From: Adhaeribacter soli
GTDB lineage: Bacteria; Bacteroidota; Bacteroidia; Cytophagales; Hymenobacteraceae
DNA length: 64,000 nucleotides
NCBI RefSeq assembly: GCF_008727925.1
Contig: NZ_VTWT01000003.1
Span: forward strand, 1 to 64,000
Direction: 5' to 3'
Part shown: in pieces, positions 26,707 through 34,671 of the stretch
Numbering within the stretch: the stretch's first letter is position 1
How the letters are laid out: each line of letters begins with the position of its first letter
Position numbers and translations under genes: made by a program
The notes under the pieces: generated by a model
Told to the model about the DNA's origin: nothing
The model's input: the letters and a program-made list of their open reading frames with translations, nothing else
Database searches by the model: none

Positions 26707-27987
26707 TTACGATTCTGTTTGCTCCGGGTGCATGGTGAGCTGTACGGTGTTGATGCGGTTCTCGTCCATGGTGAGGATGGTGATGGTGAAGGGCGGAACC
26801 TGGATCACGTCGCCGGGCTTTGGGATGTCTTCGTATTCGGAGAAAATGAAGCCGCCCAGGGTTTCATAATCGCCTTCGGGAAGTTGGAAACCGTATTTTT
26901 CGTTCAGGTAGTCTATTTCGTGGCGGGCACTGAAAATGTACGTGTTCGGTTCCGGCAATACCTGTTCTACCAGATCATCTTCGTCGTATTCGTCCTGAAT
27001 TTCGCCGAAAATTTCTTCTATTATGTCTTCTACGGTTACAATACCGGAGGTGCCGCCAAATTCATCTACGACCAGGGCCATGCTCCGGTGGTCGGCAATG
27101 AATTTTACGAGAAGCTCGTTGGCCAGCATGTTTTCCGGAATTACGGTTACCGGCGTTAAGATCTCAGCAATGGTGGCCGGCCGGCGGAAAAGCGATAACT
27201 GGTGGCAATAGCCGATTATATTATCGATGGTTTCTTTGTAGATGAGCAGTTTGGAATGGCCGGTTTCCACAAAAGCTTCCCGCAAAACTTCGATCGGTTC
27301 GGAAAACTCTACGGCTTCAATTTCGGTTCGCGGCACCATGCACTCCCGCACCCGCACCGTCCGGAATTCCAGCGCATTTTCCAGGATCCGGGTGTCGATG
27401 TCGGCCATTTCTTCGGTTTCACTGACATCGGCAGCGCGGCGCATGTGCTCATCGAGGTTGGTAGCGGCAAAGGCCGGACGGTCTTTCTGGTAACTAACCC
27501 GGGCCACCCGGCTGGTAACGAACCGATTGAAGCCGGTTACGAACTGCACGAGCGGGTAAAAAATATAATACGAAACTGCCAGCGGCGCGGCAAAAGGGGT
27601 AAGCAGGCGATGCCCGTAAATGCCTACAAACAGCTTAGGTACCAGCCAGCGAAAAAGGAAAATGGCCAGCGCACCAGCTAAAACGGCAAGGCAAGCAACA
27701 GCAACGGCTGAAAATTCGGTAAGTTCGGGGAGTTCCTCGTAAACCTTTGCTGCCAGTACCGCTCCCCCGCCTACCATGGCCAGTAAACGGCCTACCAGGC
27801 AGGTAGCGGCCAACCGGAGCCGGTGTTCCAGCAGCCAGTCGGTCAGTTTTTCGGCCCAGGAAAGTTTTTTTGCGCCTATTTCGAAAGAAAATTTTGCCGG
27901 CCGAAGGTAAATGGTTTCGGCGGTGGTGTAAAAGCCTATCAGCAGCAGAAAAAAAACCAGAAGCAAAATGGGGCCGGGGTCGGTCAT
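26707..27987 (-). CDS. CorC/HlyC-type CBS-domain membrane protein (GldE-like)
   Basis: From the ATG at 27987 (MTDPGPILLLVFFLLLIGFY) the protein is 426 residues. A DUF21/CNNM transmembrane region with about four helices (residues 1-165) contains the family segment TTAETIYL near the first helix. A paired CBS module follows, with RVRECMVPRTEIEAVEF and SMALVVDEFGGTSGIVTVEDIIEEIFGEIQDE (quoted as two family signatures, IDE-rich). A C-terminal transporter-associated CorC_HlyC domain ends the protein. Relatives are Mg/Co efflux proteins or the Bacteroidota gliding protein GldE; the sequence does not decide between them. A TTG four codons earlier is possible but weaker. It is 16 bases from the small membrane gene and probably cotranscribed. 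Confidence 0.85.
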   Translation of the reverse strand: MTDPGPILLLVFFLLLIGFYTTAETIYLRPAKFSFEIGAKKLSWAEKLTDWLLEHRLRLAATCLVGRLLAMVGGGAVLAAKVYEELPELTEFSAVAVACLAVLAGALAIFLFRWLVPKLFVGIYGHRLLTPFAAPLAVSYYIFYPLVQFVTGFNRFVTSRVARVSYQKDRPAFAATNLDEHMRRAADVSETEEMADIDTRILENALEFRTVRVRECMVPRTEIEAVEFSEPIEVLREAFVETGHSKLLIYKETIDNIIGYCHQLSLFRRPATIAEILTPVTVIPENMLANELLVKFIADHRSMALVVDEFGGTSGIVTVEDIIEEIFGEIQDEYDEDDLVEQVLPEPNTYIFSARHEIDYLNEKYGFQLPEGDYETLGGFIFSEYEDIPKPGDVIQVPPFTITILTMDENRINTVQLTMHPEQTES

Positions 27988-28002
27988 AGGGCAAGGCAAC
28001 GC

Positions 28003-28191
28003 TTAAGAGCGCTGTTTCTTTTTTTCGTTACGGAACAACATTAAACAAACAATAGTAATCATAAAAATCCAGTAATTATACCCGATAGCCGCTGAAATAG
28101 ATACGCTTTGCCCGTCGATAATGCACCGGTGCACGCCGATCACTAAGGAAACGATGGCAAGGGAAAGGTAAATGGTTTGTTTAAGGTTCAC
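28003..28191 (-). CDS. Small two-span membrane protein
   Basis: The protein is 62 residues with a GTG start. It has two hydrophobic segments (IYLSLAIVSLVIGVHRCII and AAIGYNYWIFMITIVCLMLF) and a basic C-terminal tail (RNEKKKQRS), which predicts a cytoplasmic C-terminus. It sits between lptC and the CorC-like gene in the same direction with short gaps, so it is probably part of that operon. No characterised family is recognised. The position and clean membrane topology support it being real. Confidence 0.65.
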   Translation of the reverse strand: MNLKQTIYLSLAIVSLVIGVHRCIIDGQSVSISAAIGYNYWIFMITIVCLMLFRNEKKKQRS

Positions 28192-28272
28192 GTTGAAAAT
28201 ATTGCATTGAAATACCGGAATTCCGAAAACAGGCTTTTTACTTCCTTTTTCCTGCCTTCCGGCTTTATAAAA

Positions 28273-28827
28273 TTATTGCTTTACCGAGAAAACACCGCTT
28301 GGCTTCAGAATTTTGTACCGGGAAAAATCTTGGTTGGCTTCGAGGCCCGTGCCAGTAAGAATCTCATCGGCCGTGCGGATCTTTACGAATTTGTCGGTCT
28401 TGATCTGCTGCTTCCGCTTATCCCAGCGGAGTTCTTCGGTGTTCAGAGTCTGGTTCTTTTCCAGGTTCTTCACCACTACATTTCCTCTTACCCGGTACGA
28501 ATCGGTTCCTTTGTCGTATTTGCCGTAATTGGAACGCAAAGTACTGGTAACCCGGCCCTGATCGTCGAGAAAAGTTAGATCTAGGCCTTTGGGGTAAATG
28601 CCGTCGCCGTTTTCAAATTGCTGCTGCAGCGGCGAATTCAGCTTGATTTTCACGCGGGCCGAATCGCTGTAAAGCGTATGCACGTTGGCCGTTTCCATGA
28701 TGGGGCCGGTATACTTTTTCTCTTTATCGGGATCCTGGGTCGGGCCACAGGAAGTAACGGCCAGCACCAGCAACCCTGGCAGGGCGTAAGCAAACAGCAA
28801 TTTCCGGTAAAGAGAACCCTTGTGCAT
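28273..28827 (-). CDS. lptC: LPS export factor LptC
   Basis: The protein is 184 residues. The N-terminal hydrophobic segment ends in the lipobox VTSC (Cys about residue 27), so this Bacteroidota form is a lipoprotein rather than the bitopic LptC of Proteobacteria. The remaining beta-rich domain (MTANVHTLYSD-like strand, DLTFLDDQGRVTSTLRSNYGKY, GNVVVKNLEKNQTLNTEEL) matches the OstA/LptC jelly-roll fold that passes LPS from LptFGB to LptA. The neighbours (outer-membrane protein and coaX upstream, CorC-like and PpiD-like downstream) form a typical Bacteroidota envelope cluster. Confidence 0.88.
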   Translation of the reverse strand: MHKGSLYRKLLFAYALPGLLVLAVTSCGPTQDPDKEKKYTGPIMETANVHTLYSDSARVKIKLNSPLQQQFENGDGIYPKGLDLTFLDDQGRVTSTLRSNYGKYDKGTDSYRVRGNVVVKNLEKNQTLNTEELRWDKRKQQIKTDKFVKIRTADEILTGTGLEANQDFSRYKILKPSGVFSVKQ

Positions 28828-28913
28828 TAAAACGTTAGCAGCTATTTATCTGGTAAAGCACTATTGCCGGAGGCCTTTCTTACTTTTTCAGTTGAAAACC
28901 TACCGTTTAAAAA

Positions 28914-30182
28914 TTAATCTAACTTACGCTGGATAAACCATTTATTGTTCAGAGTGAAACCGGCCTGTACGCGAATAAAGTTTTCCTGTACCAGGTTATC
29001 ATCAGTTGTGCCCCGCTTCCCATATGCAAAGCCCAGGTTCAGGAAATTGCTTTCGGTAATTAGCGCCCGGCCCACCGGCAAGGTAAAGCCCCAGGTAACG
29101 GCAGCTTCGTTTACTTGCTTTCCGGCCAGCTGATAAGGCGTTTGCCCGAAGCTGAGGCCGGCGCGGTAAGCCACCCGGCGGAAGTAGCGCGGAGAAGCCG
29201 GTTCCGGCACGTATTCGCCGCCCAGGCCAACCCGTAAGGCATTTTTCAGCTCATTCCGGCCTTCAAAACTCTTGAATTCTCCCCAGGCTTGCGAGGCCAC
29301 ATCAAGGGCAACACTCCAGTTTGTACCGTTGTCGATGCTGATGCCGGCCTGAAAACCGCCCGGGATCTGGGCTTTTCCGGAAGTGCTGTCGGCCTGGAAC
29401 GAGGAAGTTACACTGGTAAAAGACATACGCTCCAGCTGGGTACGGCGTTCGGCGGTTAAACTGATCGGGAAATTATAAACCCCGCCAATGCCGATGCTGT
29501 ATTTTTCCCCGAATTTCCGGCGGTACGCAAGCCCCGATTTAAAAGCAAAATCGTTGTAAGTGGTTTGCTGGCTTACCTGCAGCTGCTGGCCGCTTTGGTT
29601 CTGAATAGCCGAAGTAAAATTATTATTGATGGTACCGAAAATGTATGAAGCCGCTACCCCTACCGTAAGATCTTTGGCCACTTTTACGCCGTTGCCGAAA
29701 TAAACTTCCGTTAAGCCGCCATCGCCGCTATATCTTACCAGGGCCTGCGTATTTGGATCGCCGGTTACCGGCTGGGAGGTATTGGTTTCGTACTGCACGG
29801 TGCTGAAAGGCTTCAGGCCAACGGCAGCGGTCCATCTTTTATGAACCGGCAGGCTCAGGCTGATGGTATTTAAGGTGGTGTTGCCGTCGCGCTGGGAGCG
29901 GTTTTCCTCTTTCAGGGTTTTCAGCTGACTGGCCACGCTCATTTCAAAAATCACATTGTTGTTGTAGTAGAGCAAAGCCGGGTTCAGCTCGTTTACCTGA
30001 GCGCTGTTAGGCGAAGAAACGCCGGTACCGCCCATGCTGAAATTGCGGATGTTGCCGTTGTTGGTAGAAACTTCGCCAATGCCCAGACGGGAATAAGGAG
30101 AATTCCCTGAACTTTGAGCCAAGGCAGGAGTTATAGCAAGCCAACCGGCGGCCAGCGCAAAAGCAGAAATATATTTAAACAT
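28914..30182 (-). CDS. Outer-membrane beta-barrel protein (FadL/PorV-like)
   Basis: The protein is 422 residues with a signal peptide (cleavage after LAQ, about residue 23). The mature start SSGNSPYSRLGIGEVSTNNG is followed by NFSMGGTGVSSPNSAQVNELNPA, a pattern of Bacteroidota outer-membrane barrels related to FadL/PorV. Alternating strands run to a C-terminus (FTLNNKWFIQRKLD). It overlaps the coaX stop by 8 bases, which suggests translational coupling. Its role is unknown; transport or secretion-pore partner are both possible. Confidence 0.8.
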   Translation of the reverse strand: MFKYISAFALAAGWLAITPALAQSSGNSPYSRLGIGEVSTNNGNIRNFSMGGTGVSSPNSAQVNELNPALLYYNNNVIFEMSVASQLKTLKEENRSQRDGNTTLNTISLSLPVHKRWTAAVGLKPFSTVQYETNTSQPVTGDPNTQALVRYSGDGGLTEVYFGNGVKVAKDLTVGVAASYIFGTINNNFTSAIQNQSGQQLQVSQQTTYNDFAFKSGLAYRRKFGEKYSIGIGGVYNFPISLTAERRTQLERMSFTSVTSSFQADSTSGKAQIPGGFQAGISIDNGTNWSVALDVASQAWGEFKSFEGRNELKNALRVGLGGEYVPEPASPRYFRRVAYRAGLSFGQTPYQLAGKQVNEAAVTWGFTLPVGRALITESNFLNLGFAYGKRGTTDDNLVQENFIRVQAGFTLNNKWFIQRKLD

Positions 30183-30894
30183 CTTGTATCAGTAAACTAT
30201 TAAGCCCGATCAAAACCAATTCAGGAATTGCAAAGATGCGGCCTTTTAAGTTAGTTTCAAAAAAAGCAGCGTCGCCGCCGCAAAGTAAGGTCACCAGACT
30301 TTCTGACTGGCTTTCATAGCGTTTTATAATGCCTTCGGCTTCGGCCAGCGTGCCGTTGTAAACCCCGCTTTGCATGGCTTGGGCGGTGGTTTTCCCCGAA
30401 AGTTCCGGAGCAAACGAAGGCTGTTCCAATAACGGCAAGCGGCTTGTAAACGTATGCATGGCCCGGAATTTCATATTCAGGCCGGGGGTTATCAGCCCGC
30501 CGTGGTAATTTCCGTTGGCATCCAGGAAGTCGTAGGTAATGCAGGTTCCGGCATCTATTACGAGGCAATCGGTATTCGGGTACAGGAAAGCAGCGCCTAA
30601 AACGGCCGCTAAGCGGTCTTTGCCTAAGGTTTCCGGCGTTTCGTAGAGGTTTTTGATAGGTAGCTTTGTTTCATGCGTAAGCACTACTTTTTTGCCCGGA
30701 ACCGCTACGGTTTTCAGCACTTCTTCGGCCGGTGTACTTACTGTGGAAAGCGCCAGATTATCGAAGTTATTTTCAGCAGCCAGTTTTTCTAAAGCAGCCA
30801 GATCAGGTAAAATGCCTTTCTGCTTCAGTTCTTTGCCCTGAAAAACGCCGTACTTGATGCTGGTGTTGCCGATATCGATGATCAGGTTGTGCAT
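30175..30894 (-). CDS. coaX: Type III pantothenate kinase
   Basis: The protein is 239 residues of the ASKHA fold. The phosphate-1 motif is IDIGNTSIKYGVF (residues 5-17). The central IDAGTCITYDFLDANG is followed by GLITPGLNMKFRAMH, with the GGDAAFFETNL segment near the end. It phosphorylates pantothenate, the first step of CoA synthesis; type III enzymes are not feedback-inhibited by CoA. It is the first gene of the coaX-OMP-lptC cluster and overlaps the next gene by 8 bp. It is slightly shorter than the usual ~250-260 residues, but the key motifs are present. Confidence 0.93.
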   Translation of the reverse strand: MHNLIIDIGNTSIKYGVFQGKELKQKGILPDLAALEKLAAENNFDNLALSTVSTPAEEVLKTVAVPGKKVVLTHETKLPIKNLYETPETLGKDRLAAVLGAAFLYPNTDCLVIDAGTCITYDFLDANGNYHGGLITPGLNMKFRAMHTFTSRLPLLEQPSFAPELSGKTTAQAMQSGVYNGTLAEAEGIIKRYESQSESLVTLLCGGDAAFFETNLKGRIFAIPELVLIGLNSLLIQDV

Positions 30895-30910
30895 ATTACC
30901 CCACCTAAAT

Positions 30911-30932
30911 CCTCCCCTAAAAACAGGGGAGG
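30911..30932. repeat. Short palindromic element (CCTCCCCT family)
   Basis: CCTCCCCT aaaaac AGGGGAGG hairpin followed by a T run, upstream of coaX. Same family as 21672-21692 and 42398-42419. Confidence 0.65.
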
Positions 30933-31044
30933 ACTTTTTTCGCGGTATGTGTTTTTGGTTTATGTATTTATAGCGTTTTGCTTTTAAAAAGCTTTGATCC
31001 GTTGTTGGTATCTGTGGCCGACAGGTAAATTTCCGGAACCCCTG

Positions 31045-31070
31045 TAGAGACGTAATATATTACGTCTTTC
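31045..31070. repeat. Palindromic repeat GACGTAATATATTACGTC, copy 1
   Basis: AGACGTAATATATTACGTCT is a perfect 20-base palindrome. A second copy lies at 31153-31179. No coding or terminator context (no T run) is present. Confidence 0.65.
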
Positions 31071-31152
31071 ACAGCATTGCGACAAATTTACCACATCTAG
31101 TACCCGTCTTGTAGCTGGTTCTGGCACTAATCAACAGTGTTAGTACCTCGAA

Positions 31153-31179
31153 TGGAGACGTAATATATTACGTCTCTAC
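31153..31179. repeat. Palindromic repeat GACGTAATATATTACGTC, copy 2
   Basis: GGAGACGTAATATATTACGT followed by CTCTAC; same palindrome as the copy 108 bp earlier. Confidence 0.65.
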
Positions 31180-31180
31180 A

Positions 31181-31365
31181 GGCTAATTTATTTAGTCATC
31201 CCGACCTTGTGAAGGGAACTAACGCATACCGAACACGAACGATAGACATTTATTGCTACGCTCAAATGCCATAGTAGTAACCAATAGTTTCCTCGGCTTC
31301 GCTCGGAATGACCGGCTTCTTTCCGTTGCCTGACAGCTCTGGTGTCTTCACCAACAACGGCAAAG
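31181..31365. repeat. Long dispersed element, copy A
   Basis: A stretch of about 185 bp matches 38886-39112 collinearly, including CAAATGCCATAGTAGTAACC and CTTCACCAACAA. Its inner ends (GTCATCCCGACC and CTCGGCTTCGCTCGGAATGAC) are related to the TGAGCGA family. Copy B has about 35 extra bases in the middle. Confidence 0.65.
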
Positions 31366-31417
31366 TTCTACTTTCTTTCTTAATGCTGATGCCTAGCATT
31401 TCAGCAAACCAGACAAA

Positions 31418-31453
31418 AAAATTCCGGCAATGCTTTTCAACATTGCCGGAATT
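31418..31453 (-). terminator. Terminator of the pseudouridine synthase gene
   Basis: AAATTCCGGCAATG cttttcaa CATTGCCGGAATTT stem; on the minus strand it is followed by a T run. It lies 14 bases after the stop at 31467. Confidence 0.8.
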
Positions 31454-31466
31454 TAAGCTTTTGTTC

Positions 31467-33359
31467 TTATAAGAAATACTTCAGGCGGATCACTTCTTTT
31501 TCGGTGAGGAAACGCCAGTTGCCGCGTGGTAAGTCTTTCTTGGTTAAACCGGCGTATTGTACGCGGTCCAGGGTTACTACTTCGTAGCCGAGGCTTTCGA
31601 AAATACGGCGTACGATGCGGTTACGGCCAATGTGGATCTCGATGCCCAGGAACTTGTTGGTGTTGCCAATTAATGCCAGGTCATCTACTTCCGCTTTGCC
31701 GTCTTCCAGCTCCAGGCCGTCTACAATTTTCTGAAAGTCGTCTTTGGTAATTGGCTTATCCAATTCTACCTGGTAGATCTTCGAGTTCTTGTGCGACGGG
31801 TGGGTCAGTTTTTGGGCCAGTTCGCCGTCGTTGGTGAACAGCAGCAGGCCGGTGGTGTTTCTGTCTAAGCGGCCAACCGGGAAAATACGTTCTTTCGAGG
31901 CATTTTTCACCAGGTCCATTACCGTTTTGCGGCCTTCCGGATCTTCAGTAGTTGTGATAAAGTCTTTCGGCTTATTCAGCAACACATAGACCAATTTCTC
32001 ACGACTTAAGTTTTTTTTTCCGTATTGAACGCTATCCGTTGGTTGTACTTTGTAACCCAGTTCGGTTATTACTTCGCCGTTTACCCGGATCTCGCCGGCT
32101 GCGATCAGCTCATCGGCTTCGCGGCGCGAACAGATACCTGCGTTGGCAATGTAGCGGTTCAGGCGCAATTGGCCGTCGGCCGAAAGGTCTTCGGAACGTT
32201 TGCTTTTATCGCGGTTGCTGTAGCGTTTTAATCCGGTGTAGTTCGGCGCTTCGCCCATAGCTTCCGGAGCTGCTGAACGGCCTCTGCGGTCTGCTACGCG
32301 GTCAGGTCGGCCGGTGCGGCTTTCGCGGGCCGGACGGTCGCCTCTTTCCGGACGATCTTCGCGGGATGAGGTACGTTTTTCGCCTTCCGCTTTGTAAGCA
32401 TTGTACGAACGGTCACGGCTTGGGCGGTTTTCTCTTGGAGCGCGGTCTTCACCACCTTCTCTGGAGCCTTGGTTTTCGCGGGAGGCGCGCATGGCTTTCG
32501 TAAAACGGCTGCCTTCCTGACGATCTTCTTTATTAAAGGTACGGTCTTTGGAGTAACCTCTTTCGGAAGACCCGTATGACTTTTTATCGTCGGAACCATA
32601 GCTTTTTTTGGCGTATGGTTTGCGGTCGCCATCGTAAGAACGGGCTGGGCGCTCGCTGCGGTCGTTATTGTAAGGACGGTTAGATGGACGTTCGCCGAAG
32701 CTTCTTTTTTCTTCGCGCGGCGCAAAGCCGTCTGCATCGCGGCGCGGGCCAGAAGCTTTTCCTTCTTCCTGACGGGCGCGATACTCTTCTTTTTCTGGTT
32801 TAAAGCTACGATTACGTTCCCCTTTGCCTCCTCTTGGTACCGAACCCTGGCCCGATCTTTCGGCCCGGGCTACCCAAGGGCGGTCATCGGTTGGCTTGCG
32901 GTTAGCTGCCGGACGGTAAGGGCGGAATTCTTTATCGCCACCTTCCGAGCGGCTTGGGCGGTCGGAAGAACGGTTTTCGTATGGACGGTCGCTTTTGAAA
33001 CCGCGGTCTTTGTTGTATGGACGATCGGATGAAGAACGGTCTTTATTGTAAGGACGGTCGCTGCCGGCTGAACGATCTTTGCTAAAAGGTTTGTCGCCAT
33101 AAGAGCGGTCTTTGCTATACGGACGATCTGAAGATGCGCCACGCTCCTTATTGTAAGGACGGTCGGAAGAGCGTGGTTTGTCGCCGTAGCCACCTCTTGG
33201 CGAATCGCCGTAAGGCTTGCGGTCGCGGCTGTCGGAGGAACGGCCTTTGTCGTTGCGGTTGAAGATCTTTTTGCCTTCGCCGCTGCTGCTCCGGTCAGAG
33301 CCGGTGGTGCGACGGGCAGGTCTTTCGCCGCTGCCGCCTCTTGAATTATTGTATGCCAT
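31467..33359 (-). CDS. RsuA/RluB-family rRNA pseudouridine synthase with long low-complexity N-terminus
   Basis: The protein is 630 residues. Residues about 1-390 are low-complexity Arg/Ser/Asp/Gly/Lys, with imperfect repeats of the type SDRPYNKDR near residues 65-135 and further RPxR-rich tracts. The C-terminal 240 residues are a complete enzyme. An S4 RNA-binding domain (LRLNRYIANAGICSRREADEL) precedes the synthase domain with VGRLDRNTTGLLLFTNDG, which includes the catalytic Asp, and the family motif GRNRIVRRIFESLGYEV. It isomerises a uridine of rRNA. The N-terminal extension probably binds RNA non-specifically or is disordered; family enzymes alone are about 240-300 residues. It is separated from scpB by 58 bp and may be cotranscribed. 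Confidence 0.88.
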   Translation of the reverse strand: MAYNNSRGGSGERPARRTTGSDRSSSGEGKKIFNRNDKGRSSDSRDRKPYGDSPRGGYGDKPRSSDRPYNKERGASSDRPYSKDRSYGDKPFSKDRSAGSDRPYNKDRSSSDRPYNKDRGFKSDRPYENRSSDRPSRSEGGDKEFRPYRPAANRKPTDDRPWVARAERSGQGSVPRGGKGERNRSFKPEKEEYRARQEEGKASGPRRDADGFAPREEKRSFGERPSNRPYNNDRSERPARSYDGDRKPYAKKSYGSDDKKSYGSSERGYSKDRTFNKEDRQEGSRFTKAMRASRENQGSREGGEDRAPRENRPSRDRSYNAYKAEGEKRTSSREDRPERGDRPARESRTGRPDRVADRRGRSAAPEAMGEAPNYTGLKRYSNRDKSKRSEDLSADGQLRLNRYIANAGICSRREADELIAAGEIRVNGEVITELGYKVQPTDSVQYGKKNLSREKLVYVLLNKPKDFITTTEDPEGRKTVMDLVKNASKERIFPVGRLDRNTTGLLLFTNDGELAQKLTHPSHKNSKIYQVELDKPITKDDFQKIVDGLELEDGKAEVDDLALIGNTNKFLGIEIHIGRNRIVRRIFESLGYEVVTLDRVQYAGLTKKDLPRGNWRFLTEKEVIRLKYFL

Positions 33360-33417
33360 TTAAATTGGATTGGTGATGTAGTATCGCTACTATATCGGTA
33401 TATAAAATAAGGTAAAT

Positions 33418-33981
33418 CTAGTTGTCGGAAACTTCGCCGATCATGTTCTCTTCGGCGGCAAAGTCTTTGAGTTGCGGGAGGTCGCGGAGGTGGTTTATTC
33501 CAAAGTATTCCATGAACTTCTGCGTAGTGCAGTACAAAACGGGGCGGCCAATAGTTTCAGCTTTCCCTTTTACTTCTACAAGTTCTTTTTCGAGTAACTT
33601 GTGCAGGGCATAATCGCAACTTACGCCGCGGATCTGCTCCAGCTGGCTACGGGTTACGGGTTGTTTATAGGCAATAATGGCCAGGGTTTCCATAGCAGAA
33701 GTCGAAAGCTTCCGTTTCGACTTCTGCTTCAGGAACAAGGCCAGAGTTTCCTGGAAATCAGGTTTGGTTAAGAACTGGTAACCACCGCCAATGGCATAGA
33801 TCTGCAACGCAAATGCTTCGCTCATGAACAGCTGGTGAATTTCTTCAATGGCTTCCAGCACATCGCTTACCGTCACTTCCACCTGCAAGGCTTCGGAAAG
33901 GCATTTCTGCATCTCCTCGATGGTGACGGGCGACTGGGCGCAAAAAACCAGCGCCTGAATATGCGATACCAGTGGATTCAT
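33418..33981 (-). CDS. scpB: Segregation and condensation protein B
   Basis: The protein is 187 residues, normal for ScpB. It has two winged-helix domains: the N-terminal HIQALVFCAQSPVTIEEMQ and the middle SAMETLAIIAYKQPVTRSQLEQIRG, followed by GRPVLYCTTQKFMEYFGI. ScpB binds the kleisin ScpA in the SMC condensin complex that organises and separates chromosomes. scpA and smc are not in the window. Confidence 0.93.
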   Translation of the reverse strand: MNPLVSHIQALVFCAQSPVTIEEMQKCLSEALQVEVTVSDVLEAIEEIHQLFMSEAFALQIYAIGGGYQFLTKPDFQETLALFLKQKSKRKLSTSAMETLAIIAYKQPVTRSQLEQIRGVSCDYALHKLLEKELVEVKGKAETIGRPVLYCTTQKFMEYFGINHLRDLPQLKDFAAEENMIGEVSDN

Positions 33982-33984
33982 TTT

Positions 33985-34109
33985 TGAGATAGTTCGATTG
34001 TTCGAAATTCGATTGTTCGATATGCAACAACCTTAAACCTGGAAATAATTTCCAAAAGCTCCTAAAAAATCGAATAATCGAAAATTCGAACGATCGAACA
34101 TTCGAATTC
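33985..34109. repeat. Phased TTCGA repeats in the scpB/DksA-like gap
   Basis: TTCGATTGTTCGAAATTCGA and, about 45 bases further, TCGAATAATCGAAAATTCGA followed by ACGATCGAACATTCGAA form two arrays with TCGA every 8-10 bases in opposite orientation. Together they can fold back on each other. Confidence 0.5.
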
Positions 34110-34493
34110 TTAGTCTACGCGTTGGTTTTTGGCTTCGATGGAGTGCTGGGTGTGCGGTACGGCGCGAAGGCGTTCTTTCGGGATAAGCTTTCCGGTGCCA
34201 ATGCACACGCCGTAGGTTCCGTTCTTAATGCGGATCAGGGCGTTTTCCAGCTGCTGGATAAATTTAAGCTGGCGGGAAGCCAATTGGTTCAGGCTTTCTT
34301 TCTCGGCAGTATCGGCGCCGTCTTCCAGCAGTTTGGAAGAAGAAGCAGTATTGTCTGTTCCGGAATCGTTGCGACGGCTCAGGGTTTCTTTAATAAAAGC
34401 AACTTCTTTTTTTGCGTTGTTCAGTTTCTCCAAGATCAGGTCTTCAAACTCGATCAGTTCTTCACGTGAATAGCGTAATTTTTCCTCGCTCAT
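34110..34493 (-). CDS. TraR/DksA-family protein lacking the zinc cysteines
   Basis: The protein is 127 residues. An N-terminal coiled coil (YSREELIEFEDLILEKLNNAKKE and SRQLKFIQQLENALIRI regions) is followed by the C-terminal YGVCIGTGKLIPKERLRAVPH, which aligns with the DksA zinc-finger segment. Only one of the four Cys ligands remains, so zinc binding through C4 is unlikely; Bacteroidota homologues of this type are often degenerate there. DksA proteins enter the RNA polymerase secondary channel and help the stringent response. The acidic tip (SGTDN / EDGADTAEKE) is present. Confidence 0.82.
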   Translation of the reverse strand: MSEEKLRYSREELIEFEDLILEKLNNAKKEVAFIKETLSRRNDSGTDNTASSSKLLEDGADTAEKESLNQLASRQLKFIQQLENALIRIKNGTYGVCIGTGKLIPKERLRAVPHTQHSIEAKNQRVD

Positions 34494-34671
34494 GGTTCCG
34501 GTTTATAAAATATTGAATTCTTTTAAAAAGCAACGCCAGGGCCGGGTATTTCAAGCCTTCGGTTTGCCTTGTAACAGGGTTTCGGTTAAAATAGTTTAGT
34601 TTCGCTTCTAACTGAAAACCAGGTACACAACTGAAATTTGGTGCAAAATTAGCGGATTAATCCTGAATTAT

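Noticed and set aside
26707-27987. Firm call of GldE gliding protein
   Set aside because: The CBS and CorC/HlyC domains are clear, but GldE and general CorC proteins cannot be separated without alignment, and no other gld genes are in the window.
31181-31365. Intact insertion sequence
   Set aside because: The element has no transposase frame and is under 230 bp in both copies; it can only be a non-autonomous element.
33985-34109. CRISPR array from the TTCGA repeats
   Set aside because: Units are about 8-10 bases without unique spacers and there are no cas genes; no CRISPR array occurs in the window.
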